A stretch of 64,000 nt of DNA from Petrosia ficiformis (Eukaryota > Porifera > Demospongiae > Haplosclerida > Petrosiidae): positions 55,345,746 to 55,409,745 of the forward strand of contig OX345636.1 of NCBI GenBank assembly GCA_947044365.1, given 5' to 3'. The notes beneath the pieces were generated by a model. The model had not been told where the DNA came from. It made no database searches and saw nothing but the letters and a program-made list of their open reading frames with translations. Below are positions 13,915 through 24,645 of the stretch, one piece after another; the stretch's first letter is position 1, and each line of letters opens with the position of its first letter. Made by a program: the position numbers and the translations under genes.

Positions 13915-14006
13915 TCTTTGATTATCTCGCTCACACGTGTATATAGGCCTATAACGAATATAAATTATAGTCATGAAGGGAGCCACACCTCTGTCTTTCT
14001 GCAACA
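13915..14006. promoter_or_regulatory. Bidirectional promoter of FECH and the Rab gene, with an E-box
   Basis: Only 92 bp separate the two divergent start codons, so the promoters must overlap or lie within transcribed sequence. The interval contains CACGTG at 13934-13939 inside the palindrome ACACGTGT, a core bound by bHLH-ZIP factors in animals. The assignment as a promoter is inference from gene arrangement. No transcription start can be read from the sequence. Confidence 0.55.
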
Positions 14007-14463
14007 ATGGACACTTTCGATTTGTTAGCTAAAGTCGTTGTAATAGGAGACAGTGCTGTGGGAAAGACATGTTTGATATTGAGATACACTCAAGACATAT
14101 TTAGAGAGAATTTTCTACCAACAATTGGTATGGTACAGCTATTATAATGTATAAATGATACTTTCAGTATATCTGATTTAGGTGTGGATTTCAAGACTAA
14201 GCTATTAAATATGTCTGGTAAGCGCTATAAACTGCAGCTATGGGATACCGCTGGTCAAGAAAGATATGATTCATTACGTAGAGGGTTTTATCGAGGAGCT
14301 AAGGTATTACTATTAATTATTTTCGATGGTAGTATATTGCATATGATAATGATTGCTTTCTCTCTGTCTGTCTCTCTCACTCTCTCTTTCTTTCTATCTA
14401 TATATATATATATATATATATCTGTTTCTCTCTTTCCCCCTCTCTCTCTCTCTCTCTCTCTCC

Positions 14464-14496
<33 letters not shown>

Positions 14497-17400
14497 TCTG
14501 TCTGTCTCTCTCTCTCTCACACACACACACACGCACACACACTCTCTCTCTTTCTCCGTGTTTCTCTTTCTGTCTGTCTGTCTGTCTGTCTATCTTTCTC
14601 TGTTTTTCTGTCTCTGTCTCGCTCCCTCTCCCTCTGTCTCTCTCTGTCTCTCTCTCTCTTTCTCTGTGTTTCTTTCTCCTCTCTCTCTCTCTCTCTCTCT
14701 AGGGAGTGGTCATTGTTTATGACATAACAAAGATAGAAAGTTTTGATAACGTGACTAAATGGATGGAAGACATTACAACAGTATGTCAATGGATATTAAT
14801 GTTATGATTACGATGCAATGCATCATGTGTAATATTCAGTTTGAAGATGATGTGTAACAGTATTGATTGCTTGTTTATCTGGGTTTAGACTAAAACAGTA
14901 TTAGATTGTAGTTTCTATTTGGTTACATCTCAAAGTATTTTATTGACCATGATTTATTTGTATGATTATTGAAATACATGTACATGTATGTGACCCGATT
15001 TCAGAGAACCACACATGTGGTGCATAATAGTTTTGAATAAACACTTACCTTCAAAGTCTGAGTTCAAATACTACCATTTTTCACAATAAGCCAATTATCC
15101 AGGAAGACCAGTTAATGCTCTTCTTAGATACCAAATTTATTTTGCTTCCTGTATAAAATGACAGAATAGCGTGTAGTGGAGGGTAAGCGTTTGTTCAAAA
15201 TTATTATGTTCCACAAGTGTGGTGTTCCTAAATTGAGTCGCATGTGTGTCTATTTCACATTTAAACCTTTAAATTTTGGTATTAGCATTTCTTTTCCTGT
15301 TCACCGAAAAAATTAATCAACTTGTATAGAAAACAAAATCACTATTGTACCAGGATTATTGATGGACATATAGTACTCTCAATGTTATATAAATATAGTA
15401 TACTGTATATACAATGTTGATAAACATCAAAGAGAAATATGTAATCATATACCACTGAAATCACAAGTAATGAATTTAATTTAAAATGCATGATGGTAGT
15501 ACTTATTACACTGACTTGAATTATCTGAGTTGTTACATCATGAGAAGATGTTACTTGAGCTTCGTATAATAACATTGTAGCTTTTTGTTGTACAAATATC
15601 TTTACCTATTGTCTTCTTGAAAAGGTGGGAAATAAAATCCACAACAATTCTATTAAATACTTTTACAATTATATCTTAATATTGATATCACTGATCCAAA
15701 AGGTTAGTTAGAAAATAAGTATAATTTTTGGTAAAGGTTTTATTATTACGTTGTTCATGATTTCCTGAATGTAGGCCTTCTTCTGGTAAAACAGCTGAGG
15801 AAGGCCTACAGATACTTATTATATTATATTACATTCAATAAACCTCAAAAATAACCATTTATTGCTGAAACATCTTACTGTACATATGTCCACTCTTTCA
15901 CACAATAGAGAGTTTAAATGGTTAATGGTTTTTATGGATGAGACTGTATGGTTTAATTCATTCTATGCCATGTATTTCAGAATACTATAGGTAGTAAATG
16001 CCCTACTCTCTTACTTATTGGAAATAAATGTGATCTCGAGGACCAGAGAAAAATATTGACTGAAACAGGGAAAGATTTAGCAATGAGATATGGAGCATCG
16101 TTTGGTGAATGCAGTGCAAAGGATGGCAATGGAGTTGATGAGGTACATTTTATTAAATGCAATACATTGGCTTAGGAGGTAATAGTAATAGTAATACATG
16201 TATACTGATTTTTAGGGTAATAGTAATAGTAATATATTACATTGTATTGTAATTGACCCCTCATCTGACCTAAATGTACATGTACCGTATGCTGGAAAAT
16301 GTTCGTAATGAAATATTTTTGCGAATTGTACACTACTCACGAGAATAAAAATCATGAAGATATGGGTGTAGTAGCAAGTAAACACCATGTGGATTCATGA
16401 ATCGGTGGTGGTGTCATTGTATCATTACTTCAAGCGAGATTCTGCTGTTCCAAGCCCACACGAAGCATTATCTTCAAGTGTCCCTTCTTCTGCCATTGAT
16501 TCATGGCTAACAACAGTCATTGAGCAACTGATCATTGTTACACAATAGGAATCAGCATCATTTCCAGCCTCTCGCGCACAAGTCAATACTTCACCCCTTA
16601 TTGGATCAGGAACCCAGACGTCTTTGTAGATATGGTGACTCCTCATACATTAGGTCATACTGAAATTCACTATGACCTAATGTGAATGTGAATAGACTTC
16701 ATTTATAATGATTAGCAGGTACATTGTGTATAAAGCAAACTCATCATAATAGATTGATTATACTACTACGACCAGACATTCAGCAGGGATTGAAGATTTG
16801 AGCAACTGCAACTGAAAAGTTTTACTCTGCCAGAATGTAGGCAGCTCCAACCATTTAGGTTTTACCATAACAATTTAATCACATGGCGTATTAGTCTTGT
16901 ATCTATGGCTTTGTCTCTCCATCTATCTAAATTAGATTGTGAATGTTCACTGTTCAGGTGCAAAAATTAGAATTGGTTATGTGATAGAATCAATCATTAT
17001 AATTTATAGGGTTCATTCATCCCCCTTGCCATAGTCGGGGAGAAGACTTTTGAATTTCTTTGCCAATATGCACACCACAATAATCCTGTATGTCACCCCC
17101 TCAAAATCTTTCAAAATCAAGTTTCGCCCCAAGCACCCCCCTTACAATTTTTCATTTTTCTAACTGAAACCCTGATCTACTCTGCAAAGGTTTGGTCCAG
17201 ATGTTCCCTTCCCATTCAAACGTCTGAACACAGAAGACTAAATTCTCATCCATAATGACCTCAAAATTACTGACTTCATAATTACATGTATAGTTTAATG
17301 TCATAAGGTTAATTAATACATAATTATACTGTAATCCAATAATGTAGCAATTAATGGTTGAAGTTTAACATACACAAAATAGGACAGGAAGGATAATTAA

Positions 17401-18542
17401 TAACAAATTATAGCTGTCTATACCATCTACAATTCCACTGTTAGGCTTGTGTTAGTTATAATTATTGAAATTGAAAATAATAGTTTAAACAAATTATTAG
17501 AATACACATGTTGAAGTGGGAAATGCATCCCACTACTGATCAATGATCACCAGTCAGATTTGTATACTGTATGGCTGGAACTGAGGTTTTAATAAGTTTC
17601 GAATCATGGGCCAAATTGGCTCAATAAGGGTTATACTCTGTTCACATTCACGATATCCTCAAAATTAAGATGTAATGACTTTATATGCAATATACCGTAT
17701 AGCGGGAAATTTCCGTTGGAAGAAATTTTCGTTAAAAATACAAAAAGCTTTTTAGAATAAATTTTCGCCCAAATAAATTTCGTTGGCGAGCGGTTGATCG
17801 ACCATAGCAGTTAGCTACACCTTTTTTTAAAAATTAATCATGAGTCATTTAGTTTTGTAATGGAGTCATTCAGTCTTGAGTCAATGGTGCGAGGGTATCA
17901 TGTATACAAAGATAGATTTCTTCAGTGGGCGAAAAATTGCCTTGCCAGAAGGAACCTGCTAATTGTCGCAAAATTTTCCTCGAGTCAAATTTTTGTTGAT
18001 TCAAATTTTCATTGCCCTCAACTGCCAACGAAAATAACGAAATTTTGTACCCAACGAATTCTTCCCGCTATACGGTAGTGTATAGTTTAGTGTCATAAGG
18101 TTAATACATGATTATACTGTAACTCAATAACACAACAACATATTGAAATTTGACATACACAAAAAAGAACGGGAAGGATAATTATATGAAAATGGTGGAG
18201 GTAAAAAGTTGGTTGGTCATTTCAAACTAAAGTTATGAGCATTTTTATAAGGACAAGGTGAATGTGAATGACCTTTAGTTGAGGATCTCTTCCTGACTTT
18301 ACAACAATTGACTCCAAATGAGCTATTCACATTACATTATATAGGCATTTCAGGGTTTTGTGAGCAAGTTATCACAACAGATAGAGAAAGATCACAGTGC
18401 AGTGTATACATTAGGTTCAGGACAAAGTGTTGATATATCACGTGACTGGTGTTCCACTGATGAGACTAGCTCAGCTTGTTGCTCAGGAAGCAGACAGCCT
18501 ACTAGTCCAAAAGAAAAAGTACCGGACACTGAAGTGTACTGA
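14007..18542 (+). CDS. Rab-family small GTPase lacking a C-terminal prenylation motif
   Basis: Five exons: 14007-14127, 14182-14303, 14703-14780, 15981-16142, 18354-18542. They sum to 672 nt, giving 223 aa in one frame. All GTPase motifs are visible: P-loop GDSAVGKT (14-21), switch-I threonine in LPTIG (T39), WDTAGQE (61-67), NKCD (122-125) and SAK (152-154). The WDTAGQERY and RGFYRGAKG stretches place it among Rab GTPases, which direct vesicle traffic. I cannot assign a subfamily. The C-terminus ends in DTEVY. The only double cysteine is at 203-204, twenty residues from the end, so the usual Rab geranylgeranylation site (CC, CXC) is absent. Either the protein is not prenylated or an alternative last exon exists. 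Intron 2 is a CT/CA microsatellite. Intron 3 has no feature I recognise beyond a foldback-flanked segment and a hairpin, and intron 4 holds MITEs. Confidence 0.92.
14356..14700. repeat. (CT)n/(CA)n compound microsatellite filling Rab intron 2
   Basis: Long CT, CA, CTGT and TA runs occupy nearly the whole 399-bp intron and merge into the pyrimidine tract of the acceptor at 14701-14702. All long frames here on both strands (Leu/Ser or Arg/Glu repeats) are artefacts. Confidence 0.95.
14994..15245. mobile_element. Diverged foldback related to the 9638-9781 family
   Basis: The left end has CGATTTCAGAGAACCACAC and the right end GTGTGGTGTTCCTAAATTGAG, inverted relative to each other. It lies in Rab intron 3 and is non-coding. 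Confidence 0.5.
16284..16650 (-). pseudogene. Diverged MITE-like copy carrying a captured peptide fragment
   Basis: The left end TACCGTATGCTGGAAAATGTTCG resembles the terminus of the MITE at 17693-18077. On the minus strand (16646-16425) the frame contains HHIYKDVWVPDPIRGEVL and then an acidic tail. HIYKDVW matches the YHVYKD word in the other element. The right terminus was not found. I take this as a decayed copy of a host-derived exon inside a transposon, possibly HIRAN-like (GEVL, REAGN). The domain name is a guess. Confidence 0.4.
17693..18077. mobile_element. MITE with TACCGTATAGCGGGAA ends and a TA target site
   Basis: Inverted termini TACCGTATAGCGGGAA and TTCCCGCTATACGGTA bound 385 bp. 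The outermost TA on both sides fits a TA target duplication of the Tc1/mariner type. It interrupts an older dispersed repeat (17660-17692 and 18078-18195), which gives independent proof of insertion. The plus strand holds a short frame at 17860-18078 with RGYHVYKD, shared with the 16284-16650 copy. Confidence 0.75.
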
Positions 18543-18781
18543 GTAGTATAGTAAATATAATACTATATATATATCTATACAACATTATTTTTATTCATCA
18601 TTCAAATTCCGTAATTATGTTATTATAAATACATGTGTGTATGTGCTGACAGAAGTTTTATTTTTTAAAGACACAATTATTTTTATATTTTTTAAATACT
18701 ATTATTATCAATACAAGTTTGATACTGATCCTAATTGTTTACATAGTTTTGCATACATGTCCATATATGGTATGTGAACGT
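18543..18781. other. Convergent 3' flanks of the Rab gene and COX7C
   Basis: This AT-rich spacer lies between two genes transcribed toward each other, so it should carry both 3' UTRs and polyadenylation signals. I see no coding sequence in it. Confidence 0.5.
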
Positions 18782-19056
18782 CTACGTTTCCTTTTTAGCC
18801 ATTTGAAATCGCACCATGACAAATGGCAGAGAGAACCCAAATGCAGCTAATCCTACTAGTGTGATGAATAGGCGTGGTTTGTTCTTTGTTTGAAACGGCA
18901 TATTCTGTTGGGTAGAGAATAAATGAAATATTGATGAGGTGTCATATATAATCATACATTTCCCGGAGCATTTGCTATCTCTCCTCTGATTGGTTGTACT
19001 GCTGAACGAGATATAAGTGAAAAACTACGAGTCAACTGCCTCAACTGAGTAGCCAT
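18782..19056 (-). CDS. COX7C: Cytochrome c oxidase subunit 7C (two exons)
   Basis: This is a small nuclear-encoded structural subunit of mitochondrial complex IV. Exon 1 is 19056-18958 (99 nt) and exon 2 is 18904-18782 (123 nt), together 73 aa plus stop, against about 63 aa in mammals. The intron is GT-AG (53 bp). Exon 1 encodes a basic, hydroxylated presequence starting MATQLRQLTRSF. The junction gives APGNNMPF, matching the GPGKNLPF block after the presequence cleavage site in vertebrate COX7C. Exon 2 holds one membrane helix (about residues 45-62) ending SLPFVMVRFQMAKK, the counterpart of the conserved TPFLVVRHQLLK end. The gene is too short and too split to show as a long open frame. It is divergent from the AKAP7-like gene, with 70 bp between the start codons. 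Confidence 0.9.
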
Positions 19057-19126
19057 GTTTATTAGTCACGTGACTAATGTTAATTATGACACGCCCTAAT
19101 CTTTTTTAATTTGAGGCACGCCCACA
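19057..19126. promoter_or_regulatory. Bidirectional promoter with a perfect 18-bp palindrome centred on CACGTG
   Basis: Between the divergent COX7C and AKAP7-like start codons lies ATTAGTCACGTGACTAAT (19061-19078), a perfect palindrome whose core is the E-box CACGTG (19067-19072). GTCACGTGAC is the classic high-affinity site of USF/MiT-type bHLH-ZIP factors in animals. Two related GC boxes (GACACGCCC and GGCACGCCCAC) follow at about 19087-19124. The regulatory role is inferred from position and motif only. Confidence 0.6.
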
Positions 19127-22100
19127 ATGGTGAAATTAGAAGTGAGGATTGCACAATCTATATATAATCCACATTCATTTGTCTGCTTTTTGTGTTATGT
19201 AGTGTTCACAAGGATTTGGATGGCCTTATCAGTGAAGATGAGTGATGTACCATATACTGCCTTTGCTATTAAACGGCCCATCGTTCGCAAACCAGTTATA
19301 GCAGCCTGTTTTAAACCACCATGTGGTGCAGTATTGCTGAACGATGGTATGAACCTATCTTCTCAGGATCAATGTTCTATTGTGGATGATGTATCATGTG
19401 ACAAAGACAGTGAATCATGTGACGGGGATAGATCAATGTCACCTGTAGTTGACGATGAATTTTCATTGTTTTCAATGGATTTACCTGGTTTGATAGACTT
19501 AGTAACAGAGGACAAAGAGGAAAGAAGAAAAGTAAGACGCGGCAAAAGAAAGCATCGTTCTGCCCCTAATGAAGATGGATCCAGTTCAAAATCTCAGCGA
19601 ATTCGTCCAAACTCATTCGTTGCTGTTAGAATAAGTTCTCCTTCAATTAGAAAGCAAATAGAACATGTTCAAAATCACATGATACAAAATGATGTGTCAC
19701 TTAAGAGAGTAATGACATCACTGAAGAAATTACACATCACACTAATGGTATTGAGAATGGACACTGAGATTGATATTGAAAGGTAAAATTACATTTACGA
19801 TTTTATTTCATATATTATTTCATAATATATATTTTTAAAAGTATTCCTATGTTCTTTGCGGTGTCAGTAATCATGGCCGACATAATTGCCTAAAATCCCA
19901 GTAAACTTTATTTCAACTACAACAGCTATTGATTACTTGCTATCAGTATTGTAGTCTGTAGTGCTAGAGGGTACATTCTATTATGTATCACACCCATGAA
20001 TTGATCAAGCACCTTCTAAATCATGCAACTTTCATTCTATGTTTACATTGCATATGTGGTACTTAAACCTCATGGAAACCTATTATAGGAATGACCATGC
20101 GGGCTATAAAAAAAGGATGCCTGCATAACTCACATTTCTGCAATTGCTATTCTTTAGACCAACTTTTTGTTACCTAGGTGGTATTTTTATATATCCTGCA
20201 TGGCCATCCCTATGATTAGGAGTTTAATATACATGTATTTTAGGGTTGGAATAGATCCTGTCTTTTACTATCAGAATATCCATTCACATTCACAATAGTG
20301 GTCGGGTACCAAGATAATTGCTCTGAAAATTCAAGACTGTACATGTACATTACAGTATTATTTTAAAAGATGTACATGTACATGTATATGTACAGTAAAA
20401 TATTATAGTACATGTACAGTACAGTATTATTGTAAAAAATGTACATGTACATGTATAATAGAAGATGTACATGTACAGTACAGTATTATTGTAGGAGATG
20501 TACATGTACATGTACATTACAGTATTATTGTTGAATGTACAGTACAATATTATAATAGAAGGAGATGTACAACAGTACAGTATTATAATAGAAGATGTAC
20601 ATTTACTGTTGTAGAGATGTTCATGTACCAGTACAGTATTACTGTAGGAGATGTACATGTACAGTACAGTATTATTGTAGGAGATGTGCATGTACAGTAC
20701 AGTATTATTGTATAAGATGAACATGTACAGTACAGTTTCATATGTACATGTTCAGGTTTCAGAAGTAACATGTTTATATACATGTATATGTAACTGCAGG
20801 TGCAAAGAATCATTAAAAGAATCTACTGATTTAATTAACAATGAACTTCAGGGACTTCCTCTTCAGTTAAAATTTGATGGATTAAGCAGTTTTGGATCAC
20901 GAGTATTATATGTTAATTTATCAGAGGGAAGAGACACTATTAAAAGTGTATCAGGTATGTGTATATGTACTTATTGTACTACTGTATACATCAGAGTTTT
21001 TGATAAGTTTTGAAGCATGAGCCAAATTGGCTGAACAATGGTTAGTATGTGCGCTATTAGAATACATTTTGATCCAATTAACTAAGCTGTTAGTTACAAT
21101 ATAATAATAAATAACAGCGCCATCGTGCCCAATGTGAGAGCTGTACTGTGCCAAACAAACTCTTTTGGCCAATGGTGCACCATATAAGCTTGTCAAAAGC
21201 ACTGGTATACATGCATCTACATGTACAGTATATTTGTGTCTCTATTTATTTATTTAGTGTTTAGTAATATTGCGATAATTTTTTAATATTGTAACTGGTA
21301 TCAGATTTGCCCATATACTAGATGATTGTACTAAGGTGAATTATCATAGTATAAGTGTGGGGGTATTCCCCCTTGTAAATATTTAAATCTAGGCTCTCTG
21401 GTGTGTCTGGTGTCTTCTGCTGATAGTATTTTAAAAAGGTTCCAGAGATGTAAATGTTCATCACATTGAAAAACGACAATGGTTTAGCAGCTGCCGTATA
21501 GTGTATAGTAAGCTTTGGTAACTCTGGGGGAGAAGGGGAATCCCAGCTCCTCACTCTGTACGAATCCCTGGTTGCATAAGTTAATTCATATAAATGACGC
21601 TTCTGTGGACCTTATACTACAATAGTACGTATTATTAATTCACTATGCCGTGAATGAGTTATTTGTGGTGTTTCAGACACTGTATGATGCCTACAAAACG
21701 TTTGTGGATGTGATCAGTTGTGGAACACATGGTTAGTCGGTATTTGGTTGTACATGTGGTACATCTATTATACCACCCGCCTCTACTGTCTACACCTGTA
21801 TGTACTGTATATGGAATTTCATTGATATTCCAATAGCCAATTCACAAATGGTCGATTTGGCCAATAACGATAGCTGATCCAATATTATGGTACATGTATT
21901 TAAAATAATTGTTTGTTCATAGGCTTATTAGGGCATTTAACAAGTAACGACTGACCTCAAGTTAGCTAATTACCCTGGGCAAGGCGTTAAGTGATTTATT
22001 GTGTCTGTCATGCTTTAAAAAAATCGTGATCAATACTTTAGAATACTTTAAACATCTTCTAAACACATCAGTCAACTAGAAAATAGTCATATAATAAAGT

Positions 22101-24388
22101 ATGTACATATACCTTGCAGAAACTAATGCAGTTCACAGCAGTGGTGTGGCAATTACTGCCTTAAAGTAATCAATTTCCATTACAATTACTTGTATCTTTG
22201 ATGATTACCATTACCATTACCATTACTAATTTTTTCAAGAGTAATCAATTACAATTACAATTACTTTACTGCCAACTACAATTACCATTACAAATTACTA
22301 TGTCAATTACTTTCTAATTACATGTATTGTGAATTTATCTTAAGAAAAATTAAAGTTTCTAAATTCTTTGGTTTCAATCTATTCCGCAGTGGTATTTAAA
22401 TTTTGCCACCTTGGCTGAACACCCTTTCGATCGGAGCAGATGTAGCTGGAACTGAAAAATTTTGCTTTACGAGACGAGAAGTAGCTAAAGATAACTGCCT
22501 TTTTAGCCATGTGCTTTTAATAATATTCATTTTAGGGTGTGGTGAAGTTTTAATCATATTCATTTATTGTGTTTTGGTAATTAGTAATTGCAGGTATAAT
22601 TACAATTAAAAATCAATTACCATTACCAATTACTTGTTGTCCAAATAGCACAATTACAATTAAATTACAATTACTGTATATACTGTAATTAATTGTAATT
22701 AATTACAATTACCAATTACCATTACCCCACCACTGGTTCACAGTATCCACAATTCCTGAGTTTTCTTAAATCAGTTTAGAAAGTCCACCATTTTGCAGTC
22801 AGTCGCATCCTTTATAATAACAATCATAACAATAGAACGTATATTCCCATAAACCACGCTTCAAGTGTTTACTTTGTTCATATTTTGAAAAGTTTACATA
22901 AAATGTTTGTAAAGACTTCCTTTTGTCTTATAATGAGTTTGCAATCAGGTTTATGTGCATGTACATGTACTGCCCTTGTCAAATTAATTTGGGTTTCACC
23001 TATATTCCAATGATCATCATTATCGACCATTATTTAGTACATTGTACATCACTATCATCAACCATATTCCCCGAAATTTTGTTTTTGTTAGGGAGGGGAA
23101 AGAATTGATCACGTTTTCTCAAGAATGTTTTAAAATGTAGACCCTCTGAGTTTGTTTTTATGTAGGGATGTCACGAAACAAAATGGCCGTCCATGCATTT
23201 CAATTAGGCCTGGGCTGATTAATCGATTAATCTATTGATATTGAAAATTCTTTATATGTGATATCGATTATACTAATTATTCTAAAATACATACTTTTCA
23301 AGCATGTGACAACATATAATGTACAATGTGAAGGTGACAGCAAGCCTTTTTGATCATCAAATAGAAGTAGTTTCCTGTGTTAATTGACTTAATTGGCCTA
23401 ATTCCTTCCGCTGATTTTTATCAATTATCAATTGGTTTGTAGTTAGTGATAATCCATTTCAGAATCTCAGCTGATTCCCAGCACTAAGTTCAATTGCAAG
23501 TGATAAGCTGAAATGATTGCTAAAATGTTCGAGACAAATCTTAATCAGTGGCAGTTCTGAGGGCATACACCCACATGGTAATGACTATTTGATGGCGAGA
23601 AGAATTACTTCCAATTCTAGCAAGAAATTTATTCATTTATACTTAGTATGAAGTGGCATTTTGAATACATAGTTTGTCTGATTTATATAATTATGTAGTT
23701 AAAGAGCTGGTATGACAATAATAACTCCCAGATCGCGCTATATTGCCATTTTAAGAGTCCAATCTCAAAATGGAAATTATACCACCCACTGCACCCTAAT
23801 CTGGAATCCTGAATCTGCCCCTGTTTCTGGTGGCTTCTAGTGCCTCTGAAGGCTTGTAGGTGAAATTTTGCTTCATGTTAAGATAACATTGGTCTGAAAT
23901 CTTGTGGTTGCACCCTTTCCCCCACTGTATGAAACCCTGAGTATAGTATAGTATACATGATGTTATCAGAGACGTAGAAAGAAAGAAAGAAAGAAAGACA
24001 TGTACATGTAGCTCTAAACAGGTACATGTACATGTACAGTACATGTATATTAATGGAGTGTTCAGTGTTGCAAATGTGTTACATTACATTAATATCTATA
24101 TTATACATGTACATGTAATTTCCCATTCTTATCACAGATATTGTACGTAGTGTATTCAAGAAGAATGGATATCAAAATGCTGATAAAAGAGAGTTCAAAC
24201 CACATCTTACAGTGGCTAAAGTTTCCAAAGGTAGAATCAGAGCAATTCCTTCATCATCGTATTCTGATATAGTAGACATGAAGTTTGGTGATGAGAATGT
24301 TACTAGTATAGAGTTATTATCAATGACTGAACCTCCTGATGATACCGGATATTACCACTGTTTTGATAAAATTTCATTTACAAAGTAG
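19127..24388 (+). CDS. AKAP7-like protein with a 2H (2'-5' RNA ligase-like) domain
   Basis: Three exons: 19127-19782, 20800-20954, 24138-24388. They sum to 1062 nt (353 aa) with GT-AG junctions and continuous frame. The C-terminal two thirds match the AKAP7 central domain, a member of the 2H phosphoesterase fold. PNSFVAVRI begins it at 161, the first HxT is in KLHITLMVL (H203), the second in FKPHLTVAK (H293), and GYYHC lies near the end. Human AKAP7 gamma has the same landmarks, binds AMP/CMP through this fold and can cleave 2'-5' oligoadenylate. The protein stops at ISFTK immediately after the fold, so the C-terminal PKA-RII anchoring helix of mammalian AKAP7 is absent. Residues about 132-143 form a basic cluster (RRKVRRGKRKHR), a plausible nuclear signal. 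The true start may be a later ATG (19220 or 19238). Intron 1 contains a minisatellite and intron 2 (3.2 kb) several MITEs. Confidence 0.88.
20340..20760. repeat. Minisatellite of about 33-40 bp units in AKAP7-like intron 1
   Basis: At least ten degenerate units of the form GATGTACATGTACAGTACAG followed by TATTATTGTAGGA lie end to end. Each unit contains the palindrome TGTACATGTACA. The 124-aa Tyr/Thr/Cys-rich minus-strand frame is a product of this repeat. Confidence 0.85.
20996..21205. repeat. Dispersed repeat, copy 2
   Basis: This is the partner of 12624-12857, with the same end blocks (GAGCCAAATTGGC and GGTGCACCATATAAGCTT) and a similar interior. It lies in intron 2 of the AKAP7-like gene. 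Confidence 0.6.
22139..22735. mobile_element. hAT-like MITE with CAGTGGTG ends and a perfect 8-bp target duplication
   Basis: A 597-bp element starts CAGTGGTGTGG and ends CCCCACCACTG. It is flanked by perfect GTTCACAG copies (22131-22138 and 22736-22743). The subterminal sequence is saturated with ATTAC/GTAAT words. The 68-aa frame at 22403-22609 shows no similarity I recognise. Confidence 0.9.
23205..23486. mobile_element. hAT-like MITE, TAGGGCTGGGA family, copy 2 (nested)
   Basis: Diverged ends TAGGCCTGGG and CCCAGCACTA with near-identical flanks ATTTCAAT / AGTTCAAT (7 of 8). It splits an older repeat: the flanking AATGGCCGTCCATGCATTTC and GCAAGTGATAAGCTGAAAT are contiguous in the uninterrupted copy at 58930-58995. 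Confidence 0.75.
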
Positions 24389-24645
24389 AATTTTTATTTT
24401 TAAAATAATAATTTATTTATTGTATTTTATTAATTTTTAAATTAATTTTATGTTAACAATTATTATTACTTTTGTTTTTATTTTATGATGTTTTTCTGCA
24501 GATACAGGATGTTGACCTCGAGAAAGGAGGCGTGATAATTAACGTGTTCTGAGGGTGGGCCTAGTACCGTGAGGCCGTTACAAGACGGGACCGGCTGGAA
24601 ACTCATCACAAAACTGTGGCTGACCCGCTCGCTCCTGCACAGGGA

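Noticed and set aside
14288..14789. Leu/Ser-rich and Arg/Glu-rich frames across Rab intron 2
   Set aside because: They are microsatellite readings inside a well-defined intron bounded by GTATTA and CTAG, with frame-continuous flanking exons.
20350..20813. Tyr/Thr/Cys-rich minus-strand frames
   Set aside because: They are products of the minisatellite in AKAP7-like intron 1.
21676..21732. Possible extra AKAP7-like exon starting ACACTGTATGATG
   Set aside because: Joining it to exon 2 gives an immediate TGA. Joining exon 2 (20954) directly to 24138 is in frame and aligns with the AKAP7 fold without a gap.
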